Source: Prochlorococcus sp. AG-355-A18
Lineage (GTDB): Bacteria; Cyanobacteriota; Cyanobacteriia; PCC-6307; Cyanobiaceae
Length of the DNA stretch: 64,000 nucleotides
Assembly (NCBI GenBank): GCA_003280985.1
Contig: QCDH01000004.1
Coordinates: forward strand, 1 to 64,000
Direction: 5' to 3'
The notes under the pieces are model-generated. The model saw nothing but the letters and a program-made list of their open reading frames with translations. It was not told where the DNA came from and made no database searches. Every line of letters begins with the position of its first letter. Position 1 is the first letter of the stretch. Positions 20,537 to 30,707 of the stretch are shown here, one piece after another. Made by a program: the position numbers and the translations under genes.

Positions 20537-21295
20537 ATGAGAGGTACAGGTCAAAGTGAAAAAAAATTATCAGATTCGATGACTTTTAGTGATCATTTAG
20601 AGGAGCTTCGTCAAAGGATACTAAACTCAATTTACTCAATACTTATTTCAATATTCTTAAGTTTTCTCATCATAAAGCCATTAATATCTTTTTTAGAAAT
20701 TCCAGCTGGTGATATTCATTTACTACAACTTGCTCCAGGAGAGTTTTTATTTGTCGCTATTAAAATTGCAGGTTACAGCGGATTGATAGTTTCTATGCCT
20801 TATATTTTTTATCAAATAATATTATTCATTTCTCCTGGTTTAACAAAACAAGAAAAAAGCCTTATCTTGCCTGCCGTTTTTGGTTCAGGTCTTCTATTTT
20901 TTTTAGGATTAATTTTTTCATGGTGGATATTAGTCCCTGCAGCAATAAATTTCTTCATTAGTTTCGGTGCTGATATTGTTGAACCAACTTGGTCTATAGA
21001 AAGATATTTTGATTTTGTTCTCTTATTAATGTCCAGCACTGCAATAGCTTTTCAATTGCCAGTATTACAATTTATTCTTGGTTCTCTTGGAATAATCACA
21101 ACTGAAAAAATGATTTCAAATTGGAAGATAGTTGTAATTTCCTCTGCAATATTATCTGCAGTGATTACCCCTTCAACTGACCCATTGACTATGTCATTAC
21201 TATCTATATCGATTGTGTTTTTATTTTTTGTGGGTACTGGATTAACTTACTTATCAGAAAATCTTAAATCAAAAACTCTTTCATCTTCTCATTAA
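20537..21295 (+). CDS. tatC: Sec-independent protein translocase TatC
   Basis: MTFSDHLEELRQRILNSIYSI, FYQIILFISPGLTKQEK, ISSAILSAVITPSTDPLTM. Confidence 0.95.
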   Translation: MRGTGQSEKKLSDSMTFSDHLEELRQRILNSIYSILISIFLSFLIIKPLISFLEIPAGDIHLLQLAPGEFLFVAIKIAGYSGLIVSMPYIFYQIILFISPGLTKQEKSLILPAVFGSGLLFFLGLIFSWWILVPAAINFFISFGADIVEPTWSIERYFDFVLLLMSSTAIAFQLPVLQFILGSLGIITTEKMISNWKIVVISSAILSAVITPSTDPLTMSLLSISIVFLFFVGTGLTYLSENLKSKTLSSSH

Positions 21296-21581
21296 GATCT
21301 AATTGCAAGCTGACAGCTCTACCTAACCTTGGCTTAGCATTGACTTTCTTTAGCCATTCCCTTACTTCTTCTGAATATCCACATCTATTTAAAATCTCGA
21401 TTTTATCAGCTATCGATTTTTTATATTCATCTTCACTTAAAGGGAATGATTCCTGTCCAAGAAATCCCCACATCATTTGAAAATAAACGAATTTTCCTCT
21501 TCTAAAGAGTCTAAAATCATATTTTTTTCCCCAGCGATGAATCAAATAATGTATAACTTCATCTACTAGCAATGGCTCCAT
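21264..21581 (-). CDS. DUF3067-like protein
   Basis: VIHYLIHRWGKKYDFRLFRRGKFVYFQMMWGFLGQESFPLSEDEY. Confidence 0.7.
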   Translation of the reverse strand: MEPLLVDEVIHYLIHRWGKKYDFRLFRRGKFVYFQMMWGFLGQESFPLSEDEYKKSIADKIEILNRCGYSEEVREWLKKVNAKPRLGRAVSLQLDLNEKMKEFLI

Positions 21582-21704
21582 TTAAATCAATTAATTAAGA
21601 CTTCCTAAACTTTTACTTTAAATTATTAAAAGTCCTATCTATTTGCAACAGAAATTGAACAATTTGATCCATAATAACTAATAAATAACAGAACCAAGTA
21701 GCGA

Positions 21705-22241
21705 ATGACTCAATTAAGTTCCAATGATGTCCCTTCTATGGGTCGAAGGCAATTTATGAATCTTCTTACATTTGGTACTGCTACTGGTGTAGCTTTAGGA
21801 GCCCTTTACCCTGTAGCGAATTATTTCATGCCTCTAAGAGCAGGCGGTGGTGGAGGTGGAACTTCTGCTAAAGATGAATTAGGGAATCCAATAACTAAGA
21901 CAGGTTGGTTAACTACCCATCAAGCAGGAGACCGAAGTCTGGTACAGGGTCTAAAGGGAGATCCAACTTATTTGATAGTTAATGAGGGTGGGGAAATAGG
22001 AGAATTTGGTTTAAATGCAATTTGTACTCATTTAGGTTGTGTTGTCCCATGGGATAGTGGTGCTAATAAATTCATATGTCCTTGCCATGGCAGTCAGTAC
22101 GATACTAACGGGAAGGTAGTAAGAGGGCCTGCGCCTTTATCTTTAGCTCTAGCTCATGTCGATATTGAAGATGATGCTGTACTCGTCAAACAATGGTCAG
22201 AAACTGACTTTAGAACTAATGAAAATCCATGGTGGGCATAA
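21705..22241 (+). CDS. petC: cytochrome b6f Rieske iron-sulfur subunit
   Basis: [46 protein letters not shown]. Confidence 0.98.
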   Translation: MTQLSSNDVPSMGRRQFMNLLTFGTATGVALGALYPVANYFMPLRAGGGGGGTSAKDELGNPITKTGWLTTHQAGDRSLVQGLKGDPTYLIVNEGGEIGEFGLNAICTHLGCVVPWDSGANKFICPCHGSQYDTNGKVVRGPAPLSLALAHVDIEDDAVLVKQWSETDFRTNENPWWA

Positions 22242-22245
22242 AAAA

Positions 22246-23199
22246 ATGAAAGGTCTTAAAAATCAAATTATGAAAAAAACAAGTTTATTTATCTGTACTC
22301 TGCTTTTCATTTCAAGCATTGTATTTTATCCAAAGATCAGTTTTGCTTATCCATTTTGGGCTCAGCAAAACTACGAATCCCCAAGAGAAGCAACAGGTAA
22401 GATAGTCTGTGCAAATTGTCATCTAGCACAGATGCCTACAATTGCAGAGGTTCCACAATCTGTTGGAGCAGACAGTGTTTTCAAAGCTGTAGTCAAAATA
22501 CCCTACAAAAATGATTTAAAAGAAATAGGGGCTGATGGTTCGGAAGTCCCATTACAAGTTGGTGCTGTTGTAATGCTGCCTGATGGCTTTAAACTTGCTC
22601 CACAAGAAAGATGGACCGAAGAAATAAGAGAGGAGACAGAAGGGGTTTATTTCACAAATTACAGTGAAGAGAAAGATAATATCATTATTGTTGGACCTTT
22701 ACCTGGCGATACCAATAAAGAAATCGTTTTCCCTGTACTTTCCCCTGACCCATCCACTAATAAAGAATATCACTATGGGAAATACTCGTTACATATTGGA
22801 GGCAATAGAGGTAGAGGTCAGGTATATCCAACTGGAGATAAGAGCAATAATGTAGTATTCACTTCTTCCACAGCAGGAACTATAAATTCAATAGAAACAA
22901 TTGAAGATGGAAGCTATCAAGTCAATATAGAAAACGATAATGGTGAAATAACTACTGAAGCAGTCCCTGTTGGTCCTCAACTTATCGTAAAAGCGCAAGA
23001 CAAAATTAATGTAGGTGACCCTCTTACTAATGATCCCAACGTTGGTGGCTTTGGGCAATTAGATGCTGAGGTTGTACTTCAGAGCCCCTATAGAGTTATT
23101 GGATTGATTGCATTCTTCATTGGTGTAGGCTTAACACAAATACTTTTAGTATTAAAGAAAAAACAAGTAGAGAAAGTGCAAGCAGCAGAGGGTATCTAA
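22246..23199 (+). CDS. petA: cytochrome f (start corrected from 22156)
   Basis: [31 protein letters not shown]-terminal TM. In-frame ATG at 22246 (or 22270) after petC stop. Confidence 0.97.
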   Translation: MKGLKNQIMKKTSLFICTLLFISSIVFYPKISFAYPFWAQQNYESPREATGKIVCANCHLAQMPTIAEVPQSVGADSVFKAVVKIPYKNDLKEIGADGSEVPLQVGAVVMLPDGFKLAPQERWTEEIREETEGVYFTNYSEEKDNIIIVGPLPGDTNKEIVFPVLSPDPSTNKEYHYGKYSLHIGGNRGRGQVYPTGDKSNNVVFTSSTAGTINSIETIEDGSYQVNIENDNGEITTEAVPVGPQLIVKAQDKINVGDPLTNDPNVGGFGQLDAEVVLQSPYRVIGLIAFFIGVGLTQILLVLKKKQVEKVQAAEGI

Positions 23200-23209
23200 C
23201 TTTCTCTAA

Positions 23210-24103
23210 ATGCTTATACTTCAAGCTTTTATAAAATCTCCAGGAGAAACTTTTTTAAATTTAGGATTTATAACTATTAGATGGTACGGACTTCTTATTT
23301 CGGTTTCAGTTTTAATAGGCCTATTTGTCTCTAAAAAACTAGCAAAGGCAAGAAATATTAACCCAGAGTACATTAGTGAAATTCTTCCATCATTAATAAT
23401 CTCTTCAATAATTGGAGCTAGAGCTTATTACGTAATTTTTGAGTGGAGGCAATTTAGCGGAGAGAACTTTTTTACTTCTTTTGAACTATTCAATAACTTC
23501 ATTCAAATACCTTCTTTTCTTGCAGTTTGGGAAGGAGGCATAGCAATCCATGGAGGTCTAATTGGAGGATTAATATCTATTATCTATTTTTGTAAATCGA
23601 AAAAAATTAATTTAAAAACTTTTATAGATATATTAATACCCTCGATTATTCTTGGACAATCAATAGGAAGGTGGGGAAATTTTTTCAATAATGAAGCCTT
23701 TGGAGTTCCTACAAATTTGCCTTGGAAATTATTTATACCTATCCAAAATAGACCTTTAGAATTTATTAATTATGAATTTTTTCATCCTACATTTCTCTAT
23801 GAGTCATTGTGGAATCTTTTAATTTTCATCGTCCTTATTATTACCTTTAACAAACAAAATAAAACAGTTTTTTTCAGGCCTGGCTTTATTAGCTGTCTTT
23901 ATTTAATAAGTTATAGCTTTGGAAGATTCTGGATTGAAGGTTTAAGAACTGACCCACTATGCATTGGTGGACTTCCACCTTTCTGTGATGGCGGTATAAG
24001 AATGGCTCAATTTATAAGTATTTTTCTATTTTCTTCTGGATTAATTGGAATATTTTTTTTAAGATTGAGAACATATAGTGGGAAAAATAGTAAGAATGGA
24101 TAA
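23210..24103 (+). CDS. lgt: prolipoprotein diacylglyceryl transferase
   Basis: [49 protein letters not shown]. Confidence 0.95.
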   Translation: MLILQAFIKSPGETFLNLGFITIRWYGLLISVSVLIGLFVSKKLAKARNINPEYISEILPSLIISSIIGARAYYVIFEWRQFSGENFFTSFELFNNFIQIPSFLAVWEGGIAIHGGLIGGLISIIYFCKSKKINLKTFIDILIPSIILGQSIGRWGNFFNNEAFGVPTNLPWKLFIPIQNRPLEFINYEFFHPTFLYESLWNLLIFIVLIITFNKQNKTVFFRPGFISCLYLISYSFGRFWIEGLRTDPLCIGGLPPFCDGGIRMAQFISIFLFSSGLIGIFFLRLRTYSGKNSKNG

Positions 24104-24851
24104 CAAAATATCCTTTATTGGTGTTGGTCCTGGCGATCCAGAATTATTAACTTTAAAAGCATTAAAAAAGATAAAAATTGCAGATGTCATTATTTGGACT
24201 GATTCTCTAATTCCTGAAAAGATTTTAGATTCTGCTAAAGAAGGTTCTGAAAAAATAAAAACGAGTTCACTTAACTTAGAGCAAATCACCTCAATTATGA
24301 TAAAAAAATTTCAGGCAGGGAAAACTGTTGTAAGGTTGCATGATGGAGACCCTTGCCTTTTTGGAGCAATTAGAGAGCAAATCGAAATTTTAAAAAGCAA
24401 AAAAATTGAAATCGAGGTTGTTCCTGGAGTAAGTGCTTTTCAAGTTGCTGCAGCATATCATGAAGCTGAGTTAACCATACCTGAGGTAACGCAAACAATA
24501 ATTTTAACTAGAGCAGGAGGACGAACAGGGATGCCCGAAAAAGAATCTCTGAAAGATCTTGCGAAACACAATTCCTCTATATGTCTATATCTAAGTGCTA
24601 GGCATGTGAAAAGGTCTCAAGAAACTCTACTAGAGTTTTACCCTCCAGAGACTAAAGTTATTGTTGGATTTAGAGTATCTTGGGATGATGGCTGGACATC
24701 ATTAATAGAATTAAAAGATATGGAAAAATTTTCTATTGAGAAAAAACTAATTAGAACAACCATTTACATAATTAGTCCAGCAATTAGTAATTTTCAAAAA
24801 AGATCTAATCTTTATAATCCATCTTATAGGCATCTCTTTAGGAATAAATAA
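24096..24851 (+). CDS. cobM: precorrin-4 C11-methyltransferase (start likely 24096)
   Basis: [60 protein letters not shown]. Confidence 0.9.
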   Translation: MDNKISFIGVGPGDPELLTLKALKKIKIADVIIWTDSLIPEKILDSAKEGSEKIKTSSLNLEQITSIMIKKFQAGKTVVRLHDGDPCLFGAIREQIEILKSKKIEIEVVPGVSAFQVAAAYHEAELTIPEVTQTIILTRAGGRTGMPEKESLKDLAKHNSSICLYLSARHVKRSQETLLEFYPPETKVIVGFRVSWDDGWTSLIELKDMEKFSIEKKLIRTTIYIISPAISNFQKRSNLYNPSYRHLFRNK

Positions 24852-24906
24852 TCTTAAAGTTGATAGAAAAATATTAATTACTATAATTAGTAAAAGTTTA
24901 TTTGCT

Positions 24907-25401
24907 TTGAAAGAAATAAAAACTGTTTCGGAAAACAACAATAAAAGAGAAAATTCCTCTTTAAAGAGAATTGGAAATTTCATTAAAGAGGCAAGGTTAA
25001 GTAGAAATCAATCTATTGAAGAATTGGCTTCTGATTTAAAAATTGGAGCTCATCAACTTGAAGCCATAGAAGAGGGTAATGAAGAAAAGCTACCTGAAAA
25101 AGTATTTGTCAAAGCAATGATTAGAAGGATTTCACAGAAGCTCAAACTTGATACAGATTTTATAATGGCTGAATTCAAGACAGAGAGGAAAGAAGTGAAA
25201 ATTGAAGAAATAGTTGAAGAAGTTTCCAAAAAAAATTACAAGTCTAGACAATCTAAGAATCTTAATCCAGTAGGGTTCCTAATATTTATTTTAATTTCAG
25301 GCTTTCTGGGACTAATCGCATCATCCTTAATTTTCAATTTATTTTCAGACTCTTCTCAGAATCAAACTCCAAAACAAGAACTTATTAAAAAAACTAAATA
25401 A
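24907..25401 (+). CDS. RodZ-like helix-turn-helix protein with C-terminal TM segment
   Basis: IGNFIKEARLSRNQSIEELASDLKIGAHQLEAIEEGNEEKLP HTH then FLIFILISGFLGLIASSLIF. Confidence 0.75.
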   Translation: MKEIKTVSENNNKRENSSLKRIGNFIKEARLSRNQSIEELASDLKIGAHQLEAIEEGNEEKLPEKVFVKAMIRRISQKLKLDTDFIMAEFKTERKEVKIEEIVEEVSKKNYKSRQSKNLNPVGFLIFILISGFLGLIASSLIFNLFSDSSQNQTPKQELIKKTK

Positions 25402-26989
25402 CTTTTAAATCTAAATTCTTTATTTCTTTTATTACATTACGGCATAATCCTAAGTTCCATTTTTCAAGTAGAAGATCATTTTTTCTATCGAAAGGTAGAA
25501 GTTCAAATGTAAGAGTATTTTCCTGCAATTTTATTTGAACTGAGGAAATTACTTTATCAGGTCTTTGATCAAGAGATGCTGCTAGTCTCAAAATTAATGA
25601 CATTTCAAGAACTAATGTTTTATCTTCTTTGGATATTAAATTTTGCCAAGACTCATGTCTTTTCTTGGGTAGAGTCTTTCTATGGTATCTGGCAATTGAA
25701 GCAATAATATTTGTTTCAGCTTCAGAATATCCCAACAACTCACAATTTTTTATTAAGTACCAAGAGTGTTTGTGATATGAACCTACATTCACGTATTTCC
25801 CACAATTATAAAGATTAGAAGCTGCCCAAAGAAGTTCTTTAGCTTTAGGGTCATTATCGCTATGAAAGATATTTTTAGTCTGATCATAGATTTGAAAGGC
25901 AATATCAATAACTTTCTCAGCTCTTGTATTATCTACTCCAAACTTTCTAGCCTGATGAACTATAGTTGTTTTTCTAATGTTACTTTGAATATTTAACTCG
26001 TTTTTAATTATCCCTTTACGAAGCATCCAATCTACAACTAAACCCTCTCGAAGCGCCCTCTCACTTATTATTAATTCATTAAAGTTCAACATCTCCATTG
26101 CTGTGCTTAATATCAATGCTCCTGGAATAATTATTTCTGCTCTTCTCTCACTTAATGAAGGTATTTTTTTGATTTCCGAAACCGGTAGTTTAAGTAGTTT
26201 TTCCAATACATTTTGTAAATTTTCCCTTTTAAATTTATAACCATGCAACTTTTGTTTAGATTCTCCCAAATCATCTGAAATCAAATTTCCTAATGAGGTT
26301 GCAGTGCCACTGGTTGCAATCATAGATAAAGGCTTATCTCCCTTAGATCTACTCTTTATTTTTCGAACAGATGGTTCTAAAGATCCTTTGATAAAAGTTG
26401 TTAGAAAAATGGATCTTTGTGAATTTATAGAATCTTTATTTAAAAAATCATTTTTAAGTCTTACTGCACCAATTCTAGAACTGGTAAGAGCTATAGCATC
26501 TTTTTTATCTGCAAGTATTAACTCTGTAGATCCTCCTCCAATATCTATGATTACAAAAGACTGATCTTCAAAAGCCATACCAGAAAGAACACCAAGGTAA
26601 ATTAATCTGGCTTCCTCAGAACCACTTATCATTTCTATTTGGATATCAGTTTCATCAAGAACTCTTCTAATAAAATCTTGACCGTTAGGAGCTTCCCTAA
26701 CTGCACTTGTTGCAGCTGTTACTATTTGCTTTACTCCATTACTTTCACAATATTCCTTAAATCGCTTAAGAGTAACTAATGCTCTTTGGATTGATTCTTC
26801 AGTAAGATTACCCTCCTCATCTCTTTCTCCAAGACGAGTTGTTGATTTATCAGTGAATTTTATTGAAAATGATTTTAATTCTATATTAATTTCTGCTACC
26901 AAGAGATGTGTAGAGTTAGTTCCAATATCTATAGAGGCTACTAAAATTTGCTTTTCTTGAAAATATCTTAAATCTTGTTTTTCTATCAT
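25394..26989 (-). CDS. ppx: Ppx/GppA phosphatase family (exopolyphosphatase)
   Basis: VASIDIGTNSTHLLVAEI, VTAATSAVREAPNG, IIDIGGGSTELIL, ERRAEIIIPGALI. Confidence 0.93.
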   Translation of the reverse strand: MIEKQDLRYFQEKQILVASIDIGTNSTHLLVAEINIELKSFSIKFTDKSTTRLGERDEEGNLTEESIQRALVTLKRFKEYCESNGVKQIVTAATSAVREAPNGQDFIRRVLDETDIQIEMISGSEEARLIYLGVLSGMAFEDQSFVIIDIGGGSTELILADKKDAIALTSSRIGAVRLKNDFLNKDSINSQRSIFLTTFIKGSLEPSVRKIKSRSKGDKPLSMIATSGTATSLGNLISDDLGESKQKLHGYKFKRENLQNVLEKLLKLPVSEIKKIPSLSERRAEIIIPGALILSTAMEMLNFNELIISERALREGLVVDWMLRKGIIKNELNIQSNIRKTTIVHQARKFGVDNTRAEKVIDIAFQIYDQTKNIFHSDNDPKAKELLWAASNLYNCGKYVNVGSYHKHSWYLIKNCELLGYSEAETNIIASIARYHRKTLPKKRHESWQNLISKEDKTLVLEMSLILRLAASLDQRPDKVISSVQIKLQENTLTFELLPFDRKNDLLLEKWNLGLCRNVIKEIKNLDLKVI

Positions 26990-27093
26990 TTCTTTTTATA
27001 AGATGCAGATATTTTTAATCCATTAATAAATATACCCAAGATTGATTATTAAATAATAGAAATCATTTAATCCTAGTAAGATTATTTAAAGTT

Positions 27094-28002
27094 ATGAAAT
27101 ATACAATAGGTCATATGCAATATAAAAATCGAAAAATTAATTTAAGTACTTTTTTTGAATTATTAAGGTGGAATAAGCCGACTGGAAGAATGATCTTACT
27201 TATTCCTGCTGGATGGAGTTTATATTTAACCCCAGATGCTAATCCAACATTTTTAATGTTGCTTAGAATAATCTTGGGAGGGCTACTAGTAAGTGGATTA
27301 GGCTGCGTAATTAATGATATTTGGGACAAAAAAATTGATCAAAGAGTTTTCAGGACAAAAAATAGACCTCTAGCTGCAAATAAAATCGGACTTAAAACAG
27401 CTTATTCAATTCTTTTCTTTTTGATTTTATGTAGTTTCTTTTTAACTTTGTCACTACCTCAACCTGGCAGGATCCTTTCCATTTCACTCTCTTTTTTAGC
27501 TTTACCTATTATTTTAATTTATCCTTCTGCCAAAAGATGGTTTAAATATCCTCAATTAATCTTATCCATATGCTGGGGTTTTGCTGTCTTAATTCCCTGG
27601 GCCGCAAATGAAGGCAATTTAAATAGTATTGTTTTATTGTTTTGCTGGCTAGCCACTATTTTTTGGACTTTTGGTTTTGACACAATTTATGCTTTAGCAG
27701 ATAAAAAATATGATATCAAAATTGGAATAAATAGTTCCGCGGTTAACCTTCAGAACAATACAAGAATAACTATTCAAATTTGTTATTTATTAACTTCTAT
27801 TTTTCTTGCATTTTGCGGATTTATTAATCAAATGGATTTTATTTTTTGGCCAATTTGGCTTTCAACGGCAATCTTAATGCAGCGAGATATACTAAAGGTA
27901 TTTCCTGAGGAAAAACAATCTATAAAAAATATTGGGAATCACTTCAAAAATCAATCAATTTATGGAGGAGTTCTTTTATTAGGAATTATTATTGCCTCAT
28001 AA
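27094..28002 (+). CDS. 4-hydroxybenzoate polyprenyltransferase (UbiA family; plastoquinone pathway)
   Basis: LLRWNKPTGRMILLIPAGWSLYL, VINDIWDKKIDQRVFRTKNRPLA. Confidence 0.88.
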   Translation: MKYTIGHMQYKNRKINLSTFFELLRWNKPTGRMILLIPAGWSLYLTPDANPTFLMLLRIILGGLLVSGLGCVINDIWDKKIDQRVFRTKNRPLAANKIGLKTAYSILFFLILCSFFLTLSLPQPGRILSISLSFLALPIILIYPSAKRWFKYPQLILSICWGFAVLIPWAANEGNLNSIVLLFCWLATIFWTFGFDTIYALADKKYDIKIGINSSAVNLQNNTRITIQICYLLTSIFLAFCGFINQMDFIFWPIWLSTAILMQRDILKVFPEEKQSIKNIGNHFKNQSIYGGVLLLGIIIAS

Positions 28003-28011
28003 ATTCTAAAA

Positions 28012-28881
28012 ATGGTCCTTAGATTAAAAAAAGGTGATCTAATAGATATTCTAGCTCCTGGCTCCTTTATTGATGAAGAGGAAAATTTTCAAAAAGGTAT
28101 AGAAATTTTAAAAAATTGGGGCTTGGAAATTAATGAAAATAATTCTCTTTCAAAAAAGTTTGGTTATTTTGCAGGTGATGATCTAAGTAGATTTGAAGAA
28201 CTGGAAAAAGCACAAAATAGTAAGCTAATAATTTTTGCAAAAGGAGGCTGGGGTTCAGCGAGACTATTAGAAAAAGAACCTTCTTGGCAGCATGGTTTAA
28301 TTCTTGGATTCTCAGATACATGTTCTTTGTTACTATCTAAATATTCTCAAGGATTTATAGGTTCTATTCATGGTCCCATGGTTACTGGACTTTTCAAAGA
28401 GCCAGAGTGGAGTCTTGAGAGATTAAGAAATTTACTTTTTGAAGGATATGTTGAGGACATAAGAGGAATTCCTTTAAAAGGTGGGAAAGCTAAAGGAGAA
28501 ATTATCGTTTCTAACTTAACTATTGCTACTTTTTTAATTGGTACTAATCACTTTCCAGATTGCAAAGGGAAAATATTAATTTTTGAAGATATTAATGAAG
28601 ATATTTATAAAATTGATCGAATGTTGACTTACCTAAGAATGACTAAAACACTTACTGAAATTGCTGGTATTGGATTCGGAAGTTTTTCTAATGATTACTG
28701 CGACCTTGAATGGAAAGATTTACTAAAAAACTGCATTATTGAAAGACTCCAAGAGTTTGATTTTCCTATTCTTTTTGACCTACCAATAGGCCACATATCG
28801 GGAAATGCTTGCGTTCCTTTAGGATGCGAAGCTACCTTAAATGGTGATAACGGCATTCTTAGTATCGATACACCTTTTTAA
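28012..28881 (+). CDS. LD-carboxypeptidase (S66 family)
   Basis: IIFAKGGWGSARLLE, LILGFSDTCSLLLSKYSQGFIGSIHGPMV, ILIFEDINEDIYKIDRMLTYLR. Confidence 0.87.
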   Translation: MVLRLKKGDLIDILAPGSFIDEEENFQKGIEILKNWGLEINENNSLSKKFGYFAGDDLSRFEELEKAQNSKLIIFAKGGWGSARLLEKEPSWQHGLILGFSDTCSLLLSKYSQGFIGSIHGPMVTGLFKEPEWSLERLRNLLFEGYVEDIRGIPLKGGKAKGEIIVSNLTIATFLIGTNHFPDCKGKILIFEDINEDIYKIDRMLTYLRMTKTLTEIAGIGFGSFSNDYCDLEWKDLLKNCIIERLQEFDFPILFDLPIGHISGNACVPLGCEATLNGDNGILSIDTPF

Positions 28882-29553
28882 CTAGGAGTTCTTCACAAAA
28901 AGTTTTGCTATTTTCAAATCTATAGGGGACGTAATTTTTATATTTGAATAAGTTCCTTCAATAATCTTCACTTTCCAATTAAGCATTTCGAATAGTGAGG
29001 CATCATCTGTGACTTTCCAGTTTTTATCAATTGCCATCTTATGAGCTTTTTTTAATCTATCTACTAAAAAGCCCTGAGGAGTTTGCGCTGCCCATAAATA
29101 ATTTCTATCTGGTGTTTCTTTTATAAAACCTTCATTATCAACAATCTTTATAGTGTCGGTTACCTTAGTAGCCAAAATTACAGCTTCATTTTCATCTAAT
29201 TGCTTGGCACAAAGGTCTATTAATTCAGGATTAATTAGACATCTAGCACCATCATGAATTAAAACTTTTTCAGCATCTTTTGGTAAGGCTTTTAAACCAT
29301 TAAAAACTGACTTTTGTCTGGTGTCACCACCATTAATCCAATGAACTTTATGGGCAAAATCCTTTGCTGAATTTAATAATAAATTTTTATCTTTCGGTTG
29401 CCCAATTATTCCAACCCAATTTGTTGAGATTGCAGAAAATACAGATTTAAGTGTCCAATAAATCAAAGACTCTCCCTCTAAATCAACAAGTAATTTATTT
29501 TTTCCAGCTTTCATTCTGCTACCGCTCCCTGCAGCTGGTATTAAAAAGTGCAC
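28882..29553 (-). CDS. ispD: 2-C-methyl-D-erythritol 4-phosphate cytidylyltransferase
   Basis: FLIPAAGSGSRMKAGKNKLLVDLEGESLIYWTL, LIHDGARCLI, LWAAQTPQGF. Confidence 0.94.
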   Translation of the reverse strand: MHFLIPAAGSGSRMKAGKNKLLVDLEGESLIYWTLKSVFSAISTNWVGIIGQPKDKNLLLNSAKDFAHKVHWINGGDTRQKSVFNGLKALPKDAEKVLIHDGARCLINPELIDLCAKQLDENEAVILATKVTDTIKIVDNEGFIKETPDRNYLWAAQTPQGFLVDRLKKAHKMAIDKNWKVTDDASLFEMLNWKVKIIEGTYSNIKITSPIDLKIAKLFVKNS

Positions 29554-29646
29554 AATAGAAGGTCTTAATATTTTCTAGACAATTATAAATAAAAGCAATA
29601 TCTTTACACAAATAGTACTACGATTGAAAATTATAAAAATTTCATA

Positions 29647-30396
29647 ATGTCCAATAAAGATTCATTATCAGGCAAAATTGCTTTAATTACTGGAGCTAGC
29701 AGAGGAATTGGTAAAGAAATTGCTTTAGAACTAAGCCGATTGGGAGCAGAAGTTTTTATTAATTACTCTTCTTCTGATGAAAAAGCTGAAGAAGTTGTAA
29801 ATTTAATAAAAAATTCAGGAGGTAAAGCTCATAAATTAAAATTTGATGTTTCAAATGAGGATTCTGTCAGTTCAGCTTTTGAAGAAATAATCAAAATTAA
29901 TGGCACCATTGATATCCTCATTAACAATGCTGGAATTACTAGAGATGGACTATTGATGAGAATGAAATCGGAACAATGGGATGATGTCCTAAATACAAAC
30001 TTAAAAGGAGTTTTTCTCTGTACAAAATATGCTTCAAAATTTATGATGAAAAAAAGAAGTGGTAGCATCGTAAATATTTCATCTGTTGTTGGCATAATTG
30101 GTAATCCTGGTCAAGCAAATTATTCTGCAGCCAAAGCTGGAGTTATTGGATTTACCAAAACTTGCGCTAAAGAATTTGCCTCAAGAGGTATAAATGTTAA
30201 TGCAATAGCTCCAGGTTTTATAGAAACAGAGATGACTGAAAAACTTAATACTCAAGAGATTCTAAAAGTTATTCCTTTAGGGAAATTAGGAAGTTGTACT
30301 CAAATTGCAAAATTAGTATCATTCTTAGTTTCAAGTGATTCAGGAAGTTACATTACAGGGCAGACAATCAGTATAGACGGGGGAATGAGTATTTAG
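29647..30396 (+). CDS. fabG: 3-oxoacyl-[acyl-carrier-protein] reductase
   Basis: GKIALITGASRGIGKEIALELSRLGAEV, NNAGITRDGLLMRM, YSAAKAGVIGF, INVNAIAPGFIETEMTE. Confidence 0.95.
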   Translation: MSNKDSLSGKIALITGASRGIGKEIALELSRLGAEVFINYSSSDEKAEEVVNLIKNSGGKAHKLKFDVSNEDSVSSAFEEIIKINGTIDILINNAGITRDGLLMRMKSEQWDDVLNTNLKGVFLCTKYASKFMMKKRSGSIVNISSVVGIIGNPGQANYSAAKAGVIGFTKTCAKEFASRGINVNAIAPGFIETEMTEKLNTQEILKVIPLGKLGSCTQIAKLVSFLVSSDSGSYITGQTISIDGGMSI

Positions 30397-30576
30397 TTAT
30401 GTACTTTCATAAGGCTGGCCTAATTCATCTCTCAACCTTCTAATTTTTTGTAAAAGTTTTAGTCTTCGACTTCTAGCAGTTAATGTCAAAAAAAATCTTA
30501 AAGGAAAATATATCAGCGTCATAGCAATCGCGAGGATTGCGGTAAGAGTAAAAATAAGATTATTTGTTTCTTCCAT
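30397..30576 (-). CDS. small membrane protein (59 aa), absent from supplied ORF list
   Basis: Reverse-strand ATG...TAA: MEETNNLIFTLTAILAIAMTLIYFPLRFFLTLTARSRRLKLLQKIRRLRDELGQPYEST; exactly fills the space abutting fabG. Confidence 0.65.
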   Translation of the reverse strand: MEETNNLIFTLTAILAIAMTLIYFPLRFFLTLTARSRRLKLLQKIRRLRDELGQPYEST

Positions 30577-30707
30577 AACTTAAAGATACTCTTATTTGAG
30601 TTAATTTGTATGTCTAATCAAAAGAAATTCGGCTTTCCCCACTTAATTAAATATCCCTTAAAAATGATTCTATGGGAGATTAGAATAAGACAAAAGATCG
30701 AGTAAAA

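Noticed and set aside
22156-22245. N-terminal extension of petA from 22156
   Set aside because: Lies within petC; in-frame ATG at 22246 gives a normal signal peptide for cytochrome f.
30577-30640. Possible CIRCE element upstream of groEL (ACTCTTATTTGAGT)
   Set aside because: Only a 4-bp arm match; does not fit TTAGCACTC-N9-GAGTGCTAA.
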